From positions 53,695,880 to 53,759,879 of the forward strand of contig CP141132.1 of the NCBI GenBank assembly GCA_035236585.1: a stretch of 64,000 nt of DNA. The letters run 5' to 3'. Positions 24,001 to 35,286 of this stretch are shown one piece after another (within the stretch, counting starts at the first letter, position 1; the number at the start of each line of letters is the position of its first letter). The notes beneath the pieces were generated by a model. The model was not told the origin of the DNA. It saw only the letters and a program-made list of their open reading frames with translations, and ran no database searches. The translations under genes and the position numbers were made by a program. Origin of the DNA: Warburgia ugandensis. Lineage: Eukaryota; Streptophyta; Magnoliopsida; Canellales; Canellaceae.

Positions 24001-25071
24001 CATACCAACATTCCACTCATCATTATGTCTGACTAAAGACATAAAACTTAGTGCTCCTTGGGAGGCATTCTAGCTATTTTTTTTCTTCAAAAAATTCTCC
24101 ATCTTCTACATGTTTCCATATAGGATCCTATGTTTTCAAACATTGGGGACAATGTTTCATTCAGGTTGGGGGTGTAGATGCATATAGGGATTTTGAATTT
24201 TTTTGAGCTATTCCCAAAAAAATAAAAAAGGTTTTGGAAGAGTTCCCTTACTGTGATCAAAACTCGATATTTAGAATTTAATAATTTTACTATTTTCACC
24301 TCTTAATGGAAGTGTATACGACTAGTTTTGCATACTTTCATATGTCAAAGCATTTTATGAACGTTAATTCTTAGAAATCATTTACACACAGCACATAGTG
24401 AAGACTCATAGACAGGTATGACTTAGAGACCCTAAGGAAAATCAATAGAGACATATAACCTAGTGAGTTTAGAGACTATCTTCCTTTAGAGAGTTACTAG
24501 TAATTTGAAAGTTCTCTTTAGTGTACATAACTTAGAGTGGTTCTGTTATCCTTGTTTTGGTTAACTATCAAGAATAAATAGGAGTAATAGCTTTATTTTC
24601 AAAAAAATTATTGAATCTAATAGGCTTTAGGAAATTTAAGAAATGATATAGGCCATCCTTGTTCAACCCAGAGACATAAATTCTACACAATATATCTACC
24701 ACTAGTTAGCCCTTTGAGCCTATTATTAAAGCATTTATTTCTTAGCCTCACTTACTTTAACTAGAAAAATCAGTAAAATAAATAACCATACCCATTTTCG
24801 AAATGAGTAGAGTTAGTAGAAAAAAGTTCAAAAAGGATAAAAAGTCAAGGAAGTGAGAAGCATTAAAAGTCTTTCTTTCAAAGAAGTTGAAAGAAAAAGA
24901 AGAGTAAAGAAAAGTGAAAAGAAAGAAGTATTAGAAACAGAAAAAGAAGAGAAAAAATGAAAGAGAAAGACAAAAATACAAAGAAATATTCACTTCAAGT
25001 ACAACCAAAAGAAAAGTTGCCCTAATAAATATTCATTGAAGACCTCTACTCAATTTTTGAACCTTTCAAAT
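24001..25071 (+). other. Non-coding spacer of fossil B, left of element E
   Basis: It starts just after the integrase end and includes a polypurine-like tract at 24164-24177. A strongly purine-rich stretch (about 24836-25000, AAAGAAG-like) has a counterpart in C at about 57050-57185. No envelope-like frame was found. It resumes at 30458 after E. Confidence 0.6.
24164..24177 (+). promoter_or_regulatory. Internal polypurine-like tract of fossil B
   Basis: GGTTGGGGGTGTAG follows a 'cattggggacaatgttt' motif directly after pol. It is conserved in C at 47323-47336. It is separate from the LTR-proximal tract at 31163-31173, suggesting a second plus-strand priming site, as inferred for some plant Ty3/gypsy elements. 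Confidence 0.55.
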
Positions 25072-27713
25072 TGTGACGACCCAGGTTTTTATATGATGCA
25101 AATTTGATAAAAAGGCGAGATCTCTTGTTTTATAAATATGAAATGCATGAAAATCTTTTTTGTTTTGGAAAACAATCTTTCATAAAAACCCCAAGTGTCA
25201 AAACACATTTTCCAATTATCTAGCCATGGAAAAGTTTTAAATCAACATTATTCCCAAGAAAGTGTTAGTCACAGCCTCAACTATAGATAGTAACTACAAC
25301 CAAGTAACATTAAAACATAAGGTAGGGGTTTACTTACTTGCACTTAGTTTGGTTGTCTTTTGTCACAAGCATTCCTTGCCCTTAAGTGTTTACTTTGTGT
25401 CTGAAAAATGTTGAGGATTGGGTGAGTATATACTATACTCAGTAGGAGTCCATCACTACTAGTTTTATAATGCATGAGATGTTTAAAATCATATGCTCTT
25501 TTAAAACATGTGCATGTCTGAACACTCAAGTTCAATATCGAGATTAAAAACCATCATCGAATTGGAGTATTGACGACTTAAGGAAATCACATAATCCAAG
25601 TTGAAAGTATCATATATATATCATAACATAATGATATGCATAAGATGCTTCATTGAATCCAACTCATGGATCTCTAGTATGGTATGGTCGACCAACCTCA
25701 TATCATGCCATATGCAATGCAAATAAGTCCACGAAATCATAGGGTCCAACTATGCCCACGACCTCGCCTCTGTGTGGTCCCCGGGTACCTAAGGACACTC
25801 GGTCATAGCCTCAACGGGGCCTATGACACATCGACCAGTGCCGTGACACCAGTGGTAGTCCCCTGTACCACATGCAGTCGACGTAGGGACGTTGCCCTTT
25901 TTTAGTGTCATACCCATCCACCTAATAGTGGTAGAGGCTGGAGGCCAACCCAAACCTCTCGGCATAGCGCCCACAAGCTTATCAGCCCAAATCATATCAG
26001 GTCAAACAAGCGAAAACCTCTTTTTCAAAACCTGTCCTCTTTGGGTCCCTCACAACTGCCTAGCCCTCACAACTGCCTACCCAGCATCTTTGGGGCACTC
26101 CAGCGTCTTTTGGTAACCCTCAAGGACATGCAATCTTTCAAAAACTCAATGCTCTCAAATCATACAATGTATGCAATTATTTGCAAAACATATCTTTGCA
26201 TAATGTATATGCAATTATTTGTAAAACATATCTATGCATAAAGCATTTATTATATGTATGCTGAATTAAGTCATGTTAAACAAGTCATATACTTGAAACA
26301 TGTATTCTCAAAACAATCATGGCTCTTTAAAAAGTCTAGTAGCGATAGAGCACCTACCTGGCTAGGTCGCGCTAACCCCTTTGTCCTCGTATGCTCCTGA
26401 ACATGGTTTGGGGAATCAAGGTTAGTTTAGCCTATCTTTTATAGGTTTTAGAGTAGTTGGTCTTATTACTTAGGCATTAAGGGTTCATCCCCATGCCTAT
26501 GGGAGTCCTAAGGTCCTAATTGGGCCTTGGTATCATCAGTTTTCCAAAGGTCTAGCGGCCACGTGCCACCATCCTATTCTAAGGGTCGTGCCCACCTTTG
26601 ATTAGGCCTTGATCAGGGATTTTATAGTTTGGGTGTGTCTGCATCATCGACATGGACACAATGCCTTTTGCGGCCCCTCAATCGGAGCTCTAGATCTCAA
26701 GTTATAAGCTTTTTAGTATCACATGTACATAAGGGCCTTTAAGAGGTGAAAATCCAGAATACTAGCACGCTACACGTTAGCGGCATGCGCCCCAGCGGGT
26801 TTTAAGAAGTGGAAATCCTAGAATGCTAGCGCATTACGCATCAGTGGCATGCGCCCTAGTGGGTGCATCTGTAGACGTGCTGGATTTCCCCCCCAGTTTT
26901 TCATTTTACGGGTGCGTCCATGGACGCGCTCGTTTGGTTCTCTCAACGCGGAGAACGTGTTTCGTTCCGTTTGGAACGTTTTGTTCGTTGGGGGGCTGGG
27001 GCATCCTCGGGATGCCCTAGTTCGACCCTGTCCAACCAATGCGGCCCAGGGATTGTCCCTGGGTCCTTGGTGACTCTCCAGGGCCTGTTTTTGCATGATT
27101 TTTCATGCAAAAACTTAGGAAAACTGAGCCTAGGACTAATGTGAAGATGGGTTTTGAGAGATCTTGGGCCTACCTGGCTCGTTGCTGGGTTTTTCTCCAT
27201 GCTTCTCCTCTTGGTCGCTTCTCCAAAACGGGTTTTCCTCAAGCTTTTGGGATGCCATTAGAGGCGCCCAAGAACTCTATTTATAGAGCTATAAGAGGGT
27301 TCTGGAGGGCACTCTCACAACCCTTGAATGGCGGTAGAGAAACCTCCAGAATGGCGGTGATTTCTCCTCCAATCACGGCCATTCTAGAACCCTCTAGGAG
27401 GTTGAAGATGAAGGGTGCCCATATCAAAACGAGCCCCTGTGTTTTGCAAGCTAAATCCGTTTTTTAGTGAAAATTACATTTTTGCCCCTGAACTTCAAAG
27501 GGCCATAACTTGCTCATTTTAACTCCGTTTTGGGTGATTTTGGTCTTGTTGGATTCCCTTTTCTGAGACGCACCTAATGGTACCATTTTTAGGATCAAAT
27601 TTCTGTGTTCAATCAAGGTGAATAGTGAATTGACCAAAATACCCTTATCTTCAAAAACTGAACTTTTCATTGCTAACTTGGGATTGTAATGTTTCAAAAT
27701 TGGAGTCATTACA
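25072..27713 (-). repeat. Full LTR (3' LTR) of chromovirus E
   Basis: 2642 bp from TGTGACGACCCAGG to GGAGTCATTACA. It contains a GC-rich island (about 26770-27070) and a minus-strand TATA box at 27277-27286. Its first half is closest to solo LTR G (48372-51132), and its U3 half closest to G and to the LTRs of F. Around 26167-26243 a segment of about 40 bases is doubled. Confidence 0.9.
27277..27286 (-). promoter_or_regulatory. TATA box in U3 of E's LTR
   Basis: The minus strand reads CTATAAATAG, about 430 bases inside the LTR start. Copies lie at 30015-30024, 51907-51916 and 56383-56392, each in the same context, which supports a core promoter. Confidence 0.7.
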
Positions 27714-27731
27714 TTCTTACCCCCTTAGGGG
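27714..27731 (-). promoter_or_regulatory. Polypurine tract of chromovirus E
   Basis: The minus strand reads CCCCTAAGGGGGTAAGAA immediately before the LTR start TGTAATGACTCC. Confidence 0.75.
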
Positions 27732-27763
27732 AATTTCACCCCGAAATTCTACAATGTATACAG

Positions 27764-28906
27764 TCAAAAGATCTCAGGGTACTTTTCTCGCATTTCTGAC
27801 TCCAGTTCCCAAGTCTCTTCTTCCATGTGCGCATTTCTCCACAAAACTTTGACTAAGGGTATGTCCTTGTTCCGCAGCTTCTTATTCTTATGATCCTGGA
27901 TCTCAACTGATCTCGTCTCTAGCTTTAGATCCTCCATCAACTCTATGGGTACCTGGTTGATGACATGAGCAGGGTCAGGCACGTACCTCCTTAGCATAGA
28001 TATATGTAATACGTTATGCACTTTAGATAGCTGAGGGGGTAGTGCGATCCTGTAGGCCACTTTTCCCACTTTCTCCAGGATTTCAAAAGGTCCTATGTAA
28101 TGTGGACTAAGCTTGCCCTTGATACTGAACTGCATAACTCCTTTAGTGGGAGATATCTTCAAGAAAACGTGCTCTCCTATGTCGAATTCTAATGGTCTCC
28201 TCCTTCGATCAGCATAGCTCTTTTGGCAGCTTTGAGCTGTGAGGAGGCGTCTTCTTATGAGTTTGACCTTCTCGGCGCATTGCTCCACCAGCTCAGACTG
28301 GAGCACCCTGGACTCTCCAACTTCACTCCAACTGGTGGGTGATCGACAGGGTCTCCCATATAGCACCTCGTACGGAGCCATGCCAATGCTCGACTGAAAG
28401 CTATTGTTGTATGCAAACTCGACTAGCAGTAGGTTTTCATCCTAGCTCTGCTTCCAATTGAGGGCACAGGTTCACAACATATCTTTGACTATCTGGATCG
28501 TACACTCTGACTGTCCATCAGTTTGGGGATGGAAGGCTGTGCTATAGTTCAAGGAAGATCCTAAGGATTTTTGGACGGACTTCCAGAGTTGCCAAGTGAA
28601 ACGGCTATCAATATCTGAAGTGATACCAAGGGGTATGCCATGTAAACTTACTATCTCTTTGATGTATAGCTGAGATAGGCTGTCGGTAGATTGGGTATGG
28701 TGTATAGGAAGGAAATGGGCTATCTTAGTCAATCTATCAACAATTACCCAGATCATGTCATGACCCTTAGAGGTCCTGGGTAACCCTACGATGAAGTCCA
28801 TGGTAATATGGTCCCATTTCCATTCGGGTAACTCAACGGGTTGTAACAATCCCGCAAGTCTTTGATGTTCAGCCTTTACTTGTTGACATGTTAGACACTT
28901 TGCCAC
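27764..28906 (-). pseudogene. Integrase and chromodomain of chromovirus E
   Basis: Minus-strand translation from 28906 downwards begins with the second half of the zinc finger (CLTCQQVK). The catalytic core follows: MDFIVGLP with the first aspartate, a D-x-R-F block, and HPQTDGQSE with the glutamate. After MAPYEVLYGR comes the C-terminal domain with HYIGPFEIL (GPY/F motif), HNVLHISMLR, and a final chromodomain-like LVKVLWRN...WELESEM...YPEIF at the end of pol. The chromodomain is what defines chromoviruses and is thought to guide integration by binding modified histone H3. Fossil with few breaks. Confidence 0.88.
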
Positions 28907-28909
28907 AAA

Positions 28910-29870
28910 TTACCCTATGTCTCTTTTCATACCATCCCACCAATATTGTCTCTTTAAGTCTTGATACATCTTAGTTCCTCCCGGGTGTATAGTATACTTA
29001 GACCGATGAGCCTCTTTTAAGATTTCTTGTCTTAACTCTTCATTAGTTAGTACCACTAATCTTCCTTGCATGTAGATGCTACCATCTTCCTCTTTAGTAA
29101 ACCCTGATTTTCCTATGAAAGCATGTATATCCGGATCTCCTTTCTGTTCTTGCTTAACCTTTTCATTAACAGTTGACTTTATTGTTAGACCTGCCATAAC
29201 GATCTTGTGCTTACTTATATCTGGTTTCCATGTGATTACTTCTTGTAATAGCTTCCATCTCTTAGTTAATAAACTTGCACACATCCCTTGGGTTTTTCTA
29301 CTTAATGCATTAGCTACCACATTAGCTTTTTCAGGGTGATAATGAATGGAGAAGTCATAGTCTTTTAAGTATTCCATCCATCTTCTTTGTCGCATGTTTA
29401 AGTCTTGTTGGGAAAAGATATATTTAAGACTCTTGTGATCTGTAAAAACTTCAAACTTTTCCCCATATAAATAATGTCTCCAAATTCGCAAGGCAAAGAC
29501 TATGGCCGCTAATTCCAAGTCATGGGTTAGGTAATTGACTTCATGCGTCTTGAGTTGTCGAGAAGCATAAGAAATTACCTTCCCATGTTGCATAAGTATG
29601 CAGCCTAGTCCTTATTGCGAGGCATCGCTGTATAACTTAAATCCACCACTTCCTGAAGGTAAGGTAAGGACAGGTGCTGTAGTTAACCTTCTTTTTAGTT
29701 CCTGGAAGCTTTCCTCACATTTATCAGTCCATTCAAATCTTGTGTCCTTCCTGGTCAGCTTAGTTAGAGGTAAAGCAATTTGTGAAAAACCCTCGATGAA
29801 TCTCCTGTAATATCTGGCAAGCCCTAAGAAGCTTCTTATTTCTGTGACTGTCTTAGGTCTTTCCTAGTTC
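28910..29870 (-). pseudogene. RT end, RNase H and integrase zinc region of chromovirus E
   Basis: On the minus strand the RT-RNase H connection (FEWTDKCEESF, LYSDAS) is followed by RNase [60 protein letters not shown]. The start of the integrase zinc-binding domain comes next ([24 protein letters not shown]). All are typical of Ty3/gypsy chromoviruses and lie directly upstream of the integrase core. Fossil. Confidence 0.88.
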
Positions 29871-29873
29871 TGT

Positions 29874-30452
29874 ACTAATGTGAAGACGGGTTTTGAGGGA
29901 TCTTGGGCATACCTGGCTCGTTGCTGGGTTTTTCTCCATGTTTCTCCTCTTGGTTGCTTCTCCAAAACGGGTTTTTCTCAAGCTTTTGGGCTGCCATTAG
30001 AGGCGTCCAAGAGCTCTATTTATAGAGCTATAAGAGGGTTCTGGAGGGGGCTATCACCGCCCTTGAATAGCGGTGGAGAAACCTCCAGAATGGCAGTGAT
30101 TTCTCCTCCAATCGCCGCCATTCTAGAACCCTCTAGGAGGTTGAAGATGAAGGGTGCTCGTATCAAAATGGGCCCCTGTGTTTTGCAGGCTAAATCCGTT
30201 TTTTAGTAGAAATTACATTTTTGCCCTTAAACTTCAAAGGGCCATAACTTGTTCATTTTAACTCTGTTTTGGGTGATTTTGGTCTTGTTGGATTCCTTTC
30301 TCTGAGACGCACCTAATGGTACCATTTTTAGGATCAAATTTCTGGGTTCAGTCAAGGTAAATAGTGAATTGACCAAAATACCCTTATCTTCAAAAACTGA
30401 ACTTTTCATTGCTAACTTGGGATTTTAATGTTTCAAAATTGGAGTCATTACA
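29874..30452 (-). repeat. Partial 5' LTR (U3 part) of chromovirus E
   Basis: It corresponds base for base, with scattered differences, to 27135-27713 of the full LTR, and ends GGAGTCATTACA followed by the CAAAT duplication. It includes a copy of the TATA box at 30015-30024. Confidence 0.88.
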
Positions 30453-30457
30453 CAAAT

Positions 30458-31173
30458 CCTCATACCCTTCTTGTTAGAAACCCTACCCAGGCCTCCATTT
30501 CATCCTATCTAAAGACATGTGGAACTTAAGTGGAACATAGCCTTAAAGATGAGATAAAAAGAAAGAATTAAGGTAAACTACCTCCAGTATTATTGGTAAT
30601 AACATCCATTCTTAGGGATCACCTTCCTTTGTCTCATTAGCATTTAAAATATTTATGTGAACCATGAGCTTTGTTGAATTCGGTCACATAATGGTAGAAA
30701 TATGTTTAAATCCTTATCTGAGAACTTCATTTCTAAGAGTACACCTAAGAGGATTTGAGGTCAAGATATATTTCCAATGAAATTTAAGCATATCTAGTTA
30801 CAAATCAAGACTAATGTGGGTGTACACACACATGCACTCCTAGAAATAACTAGAATGAAATGTCTTTAATATGTTCATGATTTGTAAAATTATCAATCCT
30901 CTCTATTAAGTTGTGAAGGGCTAGTAGAGTGCTAATGAATGAGGAATCCCTGAGATAAATAGGGTACTCAACCTTAGAGAATTTTGTGGTATATTCATTG
31001 CAATCTCTGATGAGGCCTAACTGATCCACTAGGGGTAACCTAAGGGTTCAAGGGATTGATGCATGTGCTAAATGCAAACGTGAGTACCTATGAAAGTGGT
31101 ACCTTGTATCAGTTTTGGAAAATAATTTTTCCCATGTTTTGCTTGGGATTAGCAAAATGCTAGTTGGGGGGTG
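30458..31173 (+). other. Non-coding spacer of fossil B, right of element E
   Basis: It continues the spacer interrupted at 25071 and ends with the LTR-proximal polypurine tract GTTGGGGGGTG (31163-31173). No coding frame is credible. C has a matching segment around 57265-57405. Confidence 0.65.
31163..31173 (+). promoter_or_regulatory. Polypurine tract before the 3' LTR of fossil B
   Basis: GTTGGGGGGTG directly precedes the LTR start TGATAAGTG, the normal position for plus-strand DNA priming. Confidence 0.75.
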
Positions 31174-33924
31174 TGATAAGTGTTTAATTTTGCATAAAAG
31201 CCACCCAACTAGTTATCCATGTGTTATAACTTATAACATTAAATTAGGGTTTTTAGAGCAAAATTCATAACACATGCCCTTTTTACCTAATGAAGCAAAA
31301 TTTTATTATTTTATAGGTCCAAAAGATAGTCCAAGGTAGGTATGTGATTAATCATATTTTTCTAGTATTTAATTAGGATTTTTCACTTTTGTAGAAACAA
31401 AGATGGTGATCTGATGGCCGAGATCAATTGGGATGAAATGGAAGATCAAGATTAGAAGATTGAGTCAAAGCTTCAAAATCATCACCTCAACCTCAAGACC
31501 AAGATCATCTTGTGAACCAATAATTGATATGATTAAAGGAGCTAAAGATGGCCAAAGTAGGTGCATGAAGTAAGCCATGAAAGAAGGTGGCAAGCTAAGG
31601 AATTCAAGCCACTCAAACCAAGGGATGGAGCCAAGAAAGCTTTGTATGCCAGCCATGAAGCTTAGCTAATGAAGCCTTTAGAGTTAGCTATCAAGATAAT
31701 TTAAATGGAAGGGTAGGATTGGAGGAGATTTTAGAGGATTACTTATGAGTTGTTTTGAAGATAATTGAGGGAAATTTTACTAGAATAAGATGGCATGTGG
31801 ACCAAAGGGATAGGAGCCTTCTATTCTTTGAGTTTTTCTCAAAATTTTCCACCTTTTTATCACTTTCCACCTCATCACCAAATAATTCTACGAATTTCAC
31901 TTTCCACCAAAGAATCCTAACTTTTTAAAACTCTTCCACATTTTATTCCAACCATCCAGCCAATCCTAACTCCATCCTAAACTATCCAATCACCTTTTTC
32001 ACCTTAGCCCTCCTTTCTTTTTCCATCCTATCATCTCCACTATCCAATTCTAATCAAAGGGCTGCCATTAATTTTATTATTTTTTAAGCTCTCTTTCCCA
32101 ATGTGAATTTATGTGAAAACCATAAGGGAGAGACATTTTTAGAAAAATAGTGTCTCCCCTTCAATGGGTGGACCAACCCGAAGTTGCCACATTTCCTCTT
32201 ACATCTTATTCTTTGATCTCTTTCCTCTTTACTCCCCAAACATGCCCAAATGAATTTCCCATTAGTTATATTTATTTTCCATGTGAAAATCTTCAACAAA
32301 AGGAGTTCCATGCCTAGATCCTAAAAGGTCGGAACTCCCTTCCCATTCCATTCTCTAAGCCACCCAATCACTTCATGCCACATCACTTTCTTTCCTAACC
32401 AATTTAGATCTCCTTTTATCTCCAGCTTAGATCTAATTCCCCATCTCCTTTCCACCATAGGATCACAAGCCAACCCACAAAATATCCATTTTAAGATTCA
32501 ACGTGGAACATCTATGGTGGGAAGTGGAGACACCTAAAAAAAAGTGGTGCCTCCTTCCTCTTAAAAGTGCTTCTTTTTTTTTCTTTCTTTGGGGACCTAT
32601 TTAGAATCCAGCTAGAGCATATAAAAGGGGGGGATACCATGTAGAGAGAAGGAACAAGGGAGATGTTTGAAAAAGTGGCACCTACTTCCTCCTTGAAAGT
32701 GTATTGCGTTAATATCTTTGGAACCTACTTTGAAAGCAGAAAACCACACTTTACTTTGGGAGCTTATCCTTATATGTTTTGGGGATTCTTTTCTTTTATG
32801 TTTCATGCACAGTTCTTCAATAAAGGTAGGCATCCTTCCCTTGTCCTTTACTTTTTTTGCTTAGCCTTCAATTTCATTGATTTCTAGCTATTTCCTTGGT
32901 GTTCTTTAAGAGTTGCCTTCGTTGTTCTATTGGATTTTCCCTTTAGTTCATCATGCTGGCTGGAGCAAGAGAGACTAAGTAAGAGTTATTTTGAATTGGA
33001 GGTTGTAATTCACAGTGTGCCCTAAGAAAATTTAGTATGGACCATCATTGATTAAGTTGTTCCTTAATCAATAATATTTGATGATTCAACACTCTTTCCA
33101 TTGATGAATGTTAGTGCAAGTGAGTTATTTACATGCTGATTCTATGGTTGGATGTGTAATATAAGATTATTGTTTTTAACCAAACCAACCTCCCAAAAAA
33201 AAAACTATTGGAATCATTCGTCCAATCCAAAGGTTGAATGCATGGTTTTAAAAGGTTTGAATGATTGTGTTAACATGCTTTCCCATCCATAGTTAATGAG
33301 TCTCATTACTCCTTTAATCAATAATGGAAAACAAGTCTCCAATCATGTTGAAACCATGTATGCAATCCATAAGTGGTGTGCATGGTTTTGAGTGATTTGG
33401 GGCTTTGATATCCAAGTTAATTGTTTTCCTTTTTAGGAAGAGTAGTTAAGATAAAATTAATTTATTGCATTGTAGTTTCCTTTCCCATGAGATCTTTGCT
33501 TAATTTTCTTAGTTTTGCGTGATTACAAAAGTAGTTTACTAAAGTATGTTTCCCTTAAATTAGTTGTTAATTTCATGTTTAGGAAAGTTGATAAATTGCA
33601 TTTTAGGAAAGTTTCGCTTTAGGAAGGTTTTTAATTAGGAAAGTCATAAAATTAGAAGTTTTTAATTTAGAAAATTTTTAGAAAGTGCATGTTTTAGGAA
33701 AGTTTCCCATTCAGCGTGTTTCTTGATTTTGCTTAGCTTCTAATTTCATGTTTTAATTTTCATTCTTAGTTTAGGACAAAAATCACTTGAATTTTGGCTA
33801 GGTTAGATAGTTTAAAGTAGGGACCACTAGCATCACAATAGTTCACTCCTCATAGGATTGACCTCACTGGCATGCTAGATTGCAAACAATTCATGCACTT
33901 GCCAGTTTATTTAGAACAATAATA
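31174..33924 (+). repeat. 3' LTR of Athila-like fossil B
   Basis: 2751 bp from TGATAAGTGTTTAATTTTGC to AACAATAATA, AT-rich and apparently entire. Related LTRs lie at 36399, 57411 and, inverted, at 59945-62592. A TATA element is at 32619-32627. Pyrimidine-rich and purine-rich blocks alternate through the U3 part. No real gene was found; the frames inside are short and unlike any protein I know. Confidence 0.8.
32619..32627 (+). promoter_or_regulatory. Likely TATA box in Athila-like LTR of B
   Basis: ATATAAAAG followed by a G-run, about 1.45 kb inside the LTR. The related LTRs have TATA elements in similar places: 58478-58487 in C, 61481-61490 on the minus strand of S, and 63185-63194 at the right edge. 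Confidence 0.5.
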
Positions 33925-34365
33925 GAAACTTGCTTTAAAAAATTGTTAAATGGCAATGGCTTTAAGAACGTAGGGATTGAAAATACTGTAAACCTATATA
34001 ACATTGGACATTATAGATATGACAATAGGATTAGGATACCTGAAGTGAAAGAGGCCTTGAAAAAGTTGAAAATAGGAAAGGCCAAGGGGCCTGATGGTGT
34101 ACCAATAGAGGTTTGGAAGCATATGGGAGATAGTGAAGTAGTTTGGTTGACCAAGTTATTTAACAAGATTATAAAATCAAAGAAAATGTTGGACGAATGA
34201 AGGAAAAGCTCAATTGTACCAATTTATAAGAATAAAGGAGACATATAGAGCTACACTAATTAACGAGTGATCAAACTTATAAACCACACTATGAAACCTT
34301 TTGAAAGAGTGATTGAAAAGAGGCTACAATATGAGACAAGTGTATTAGATAACTGATTTGGTTTT

Positions 34366-34830
34366 ATGCCTAGGAGGTCTATCATGGAAGTTATTTTCTT
34401 ACTAAGACAATTGATTGAGAAATATAGGGAGAGGAGGAAATACCTCCACATGGTCTTTACTGACTTAGAGAAAGCTTATGATGAAGTCCCTAGAGAGCTA
34501 ATATGGAGGTTGTTGGGCAAGAAAGGGGTTTTGCAGGGATATATAGACATAATTAAAGAGATGTATGAGGGAGTGGGAATAAATGTTACCACTAGTGGTA
34601 AGACTAATGATTTTCCTATCATTGTAGGATTGCACCAAGGATTAGCATTGAGCCCATCCTTTTTCATGTTGGTTATGGATGAGTTGACAAAACATCTGCA
34701 CAAGGAGATTCCATGCTACATGCTATTTGCAGATGATATAGTCTTACTTGATGAGACAAGGGAGGGCGTAAACATAAAGCTAGAGTTATGGAGAGAAGCA
34801 TTAGAATCTAAAAGATTTAAAATTAGCTGA
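34366..34830 (+). pseudogene. Open part of the RTE reverse transcriptase (154 codons)
   Basis: This is the longest open piece of the LINE. It holds the palm region with FTDLEKAYD (about residues 31-39), the QG-LSP block (about 92-99) and FADD (about 121-124). It opens in-frame with [20 protein letters not shown], matching the family's 'FGFMPGRST..AIFLLRQL' region, so the ATG is internal to the domain and not a true start. It ends at a stop in a conserved region. Confidence 0.85.
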
Positions 34831-35273
34831 ACTAAGATAGAATATATGGAATGCAATTTTAGCAAGGAGAGGATTAGAAGTGGAACACTAGTTAAGGAGC
34901 ATCATGTTCATAGGATGAGCATCACGGAAATGAGGATATTGAGATGGATGAGTGACAAGACAAGAAAGGACATAATTAGGAATAAAAACATGAAAGGAAA
35001 CTTAGGGTAGCACCAATAGTTAATAAGATGAGGGAGATTGGACTTAGATGGTTTGGACATGTTCAAAGGAGACTAAAAATGGCACTAGTTAGAAGGAGTG
35101 ATGCAATGTAAGTAGAAGATTCTAAAAGGGCAAGGGGAAGGCCTAAAAGAACATGGATAGAAGTGGTGATAAAAGATTTAAAAACTTTGGGACTAAATGA
35201 AGCCATGGTACTTACTGGAGAGGAATGGATGAACAAGATTCATGTGGCCCACCCCTAATGGGGATAAGGTCTT

Positions 35274-35286
35274 GATGATGATGATG
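35274..35286 (+). repeat. 3' tail of the RTE LINE, (GAT)n
   Basis: GATGATGATGATG follows 'aatggggataaggtctt', the usual end of plant RTE elements, which finish in short tandem repeats and not poly-A. Confidence 0.8.

Larger units (their letters stand above)
25072..30452 (-). mobile_element. Chromovirus E (Tekay/Del-like Ty3/gypsy), partial
   Basis: A minus-strand element flanked by CAAAT on both sides (25067-25071 and 30453-30457). It consists of a whole LTR at the low end (25072-27713), a polypurine tract, pol from the RT end to the chromodomain (27764 to about 29870), and a 579-bp LTR piece at the high end (about 29874-30452) equal to the U3 part of the full LTR. Gag, protease, most of RT and the primer site are not represented. 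The C-terminal chromodomain and long LTRs indicate the Tekay/Del group. A handful of breaks are present and the coding sequence is otherwise well preserved, so it is much younger than B. It lies in B's 3' spacer; the joined flanks match C near 57240-57270. Confidence 0.9.
7095..33924 (+). mobile_element. Athila-like Ty3/gypsy retrotransposon fossil B with nested insertions
   Basis: Parts in order on the plus strand: LTR piece (7095-7306), tRNA-Asp primer site (7313-7330), leader, gag (8430-10090), protease and linker (10145-11010, resuming at 19661), RT, RNase H and integrase (19800 to about 24000, with an RT-end/RNase H/integrase segment present twice), a polypurine-like tract, a non-coding spacer, a second polypurine tract and a 3' LTR (31174-33924). 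Elements D and E are inserted in it. No envelope-like frame is seen between the purine tracts. It is broken in many places (well over ten). The two LTR pieces differ at roughly one base in six by eye, so the insertion is old. Confidence 0.85.
33925..35286 (+). mobile_element. LINE of the RTE clade, 5'-truncated and inactive
   Basis: The translation shows plant RTE reverse transcriptase: VKEALKKLKIGKAKGPDGVPIEVW (partly quoted) near 34040-34120; [14 protein letters not shown] near 34450-34485, with a catalytic aspartate; a [13 protein letters not shown] block; and [13 protein letters not shown] near 34720-34755, with the paired catalytic aspartates. A C-terminal region follows (IGLRWFGHVQRR, KRARGRPKRTWIE) at 35030-35165. 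The 3' end is a short GATGATGATGATG run, as is usual for plant RTEs. The endonuclease half is absent (5' truncation), and in-frame stops and frame changes between 34198 and 34366 and after 34830 make it non-functional. It lies right after B's 3' LTR; no clear target duplication was found. Confidence 0.88.

Noticed and set aside
24836-25000. Purine-rich AAG/GAA stretch as a lysine-rich coding region
   Set aside because: Frames are short and not conserved between B and C; it is better described as a purine-rich non-coding spacer.
28472-29593. Possibility that the integrase/RNase H frames are a domesticated host gene
   Set aside because: They lie in element order between a polypurine tract and LTRs with a target duplication, and contain breaks; an ordinary element fossil.
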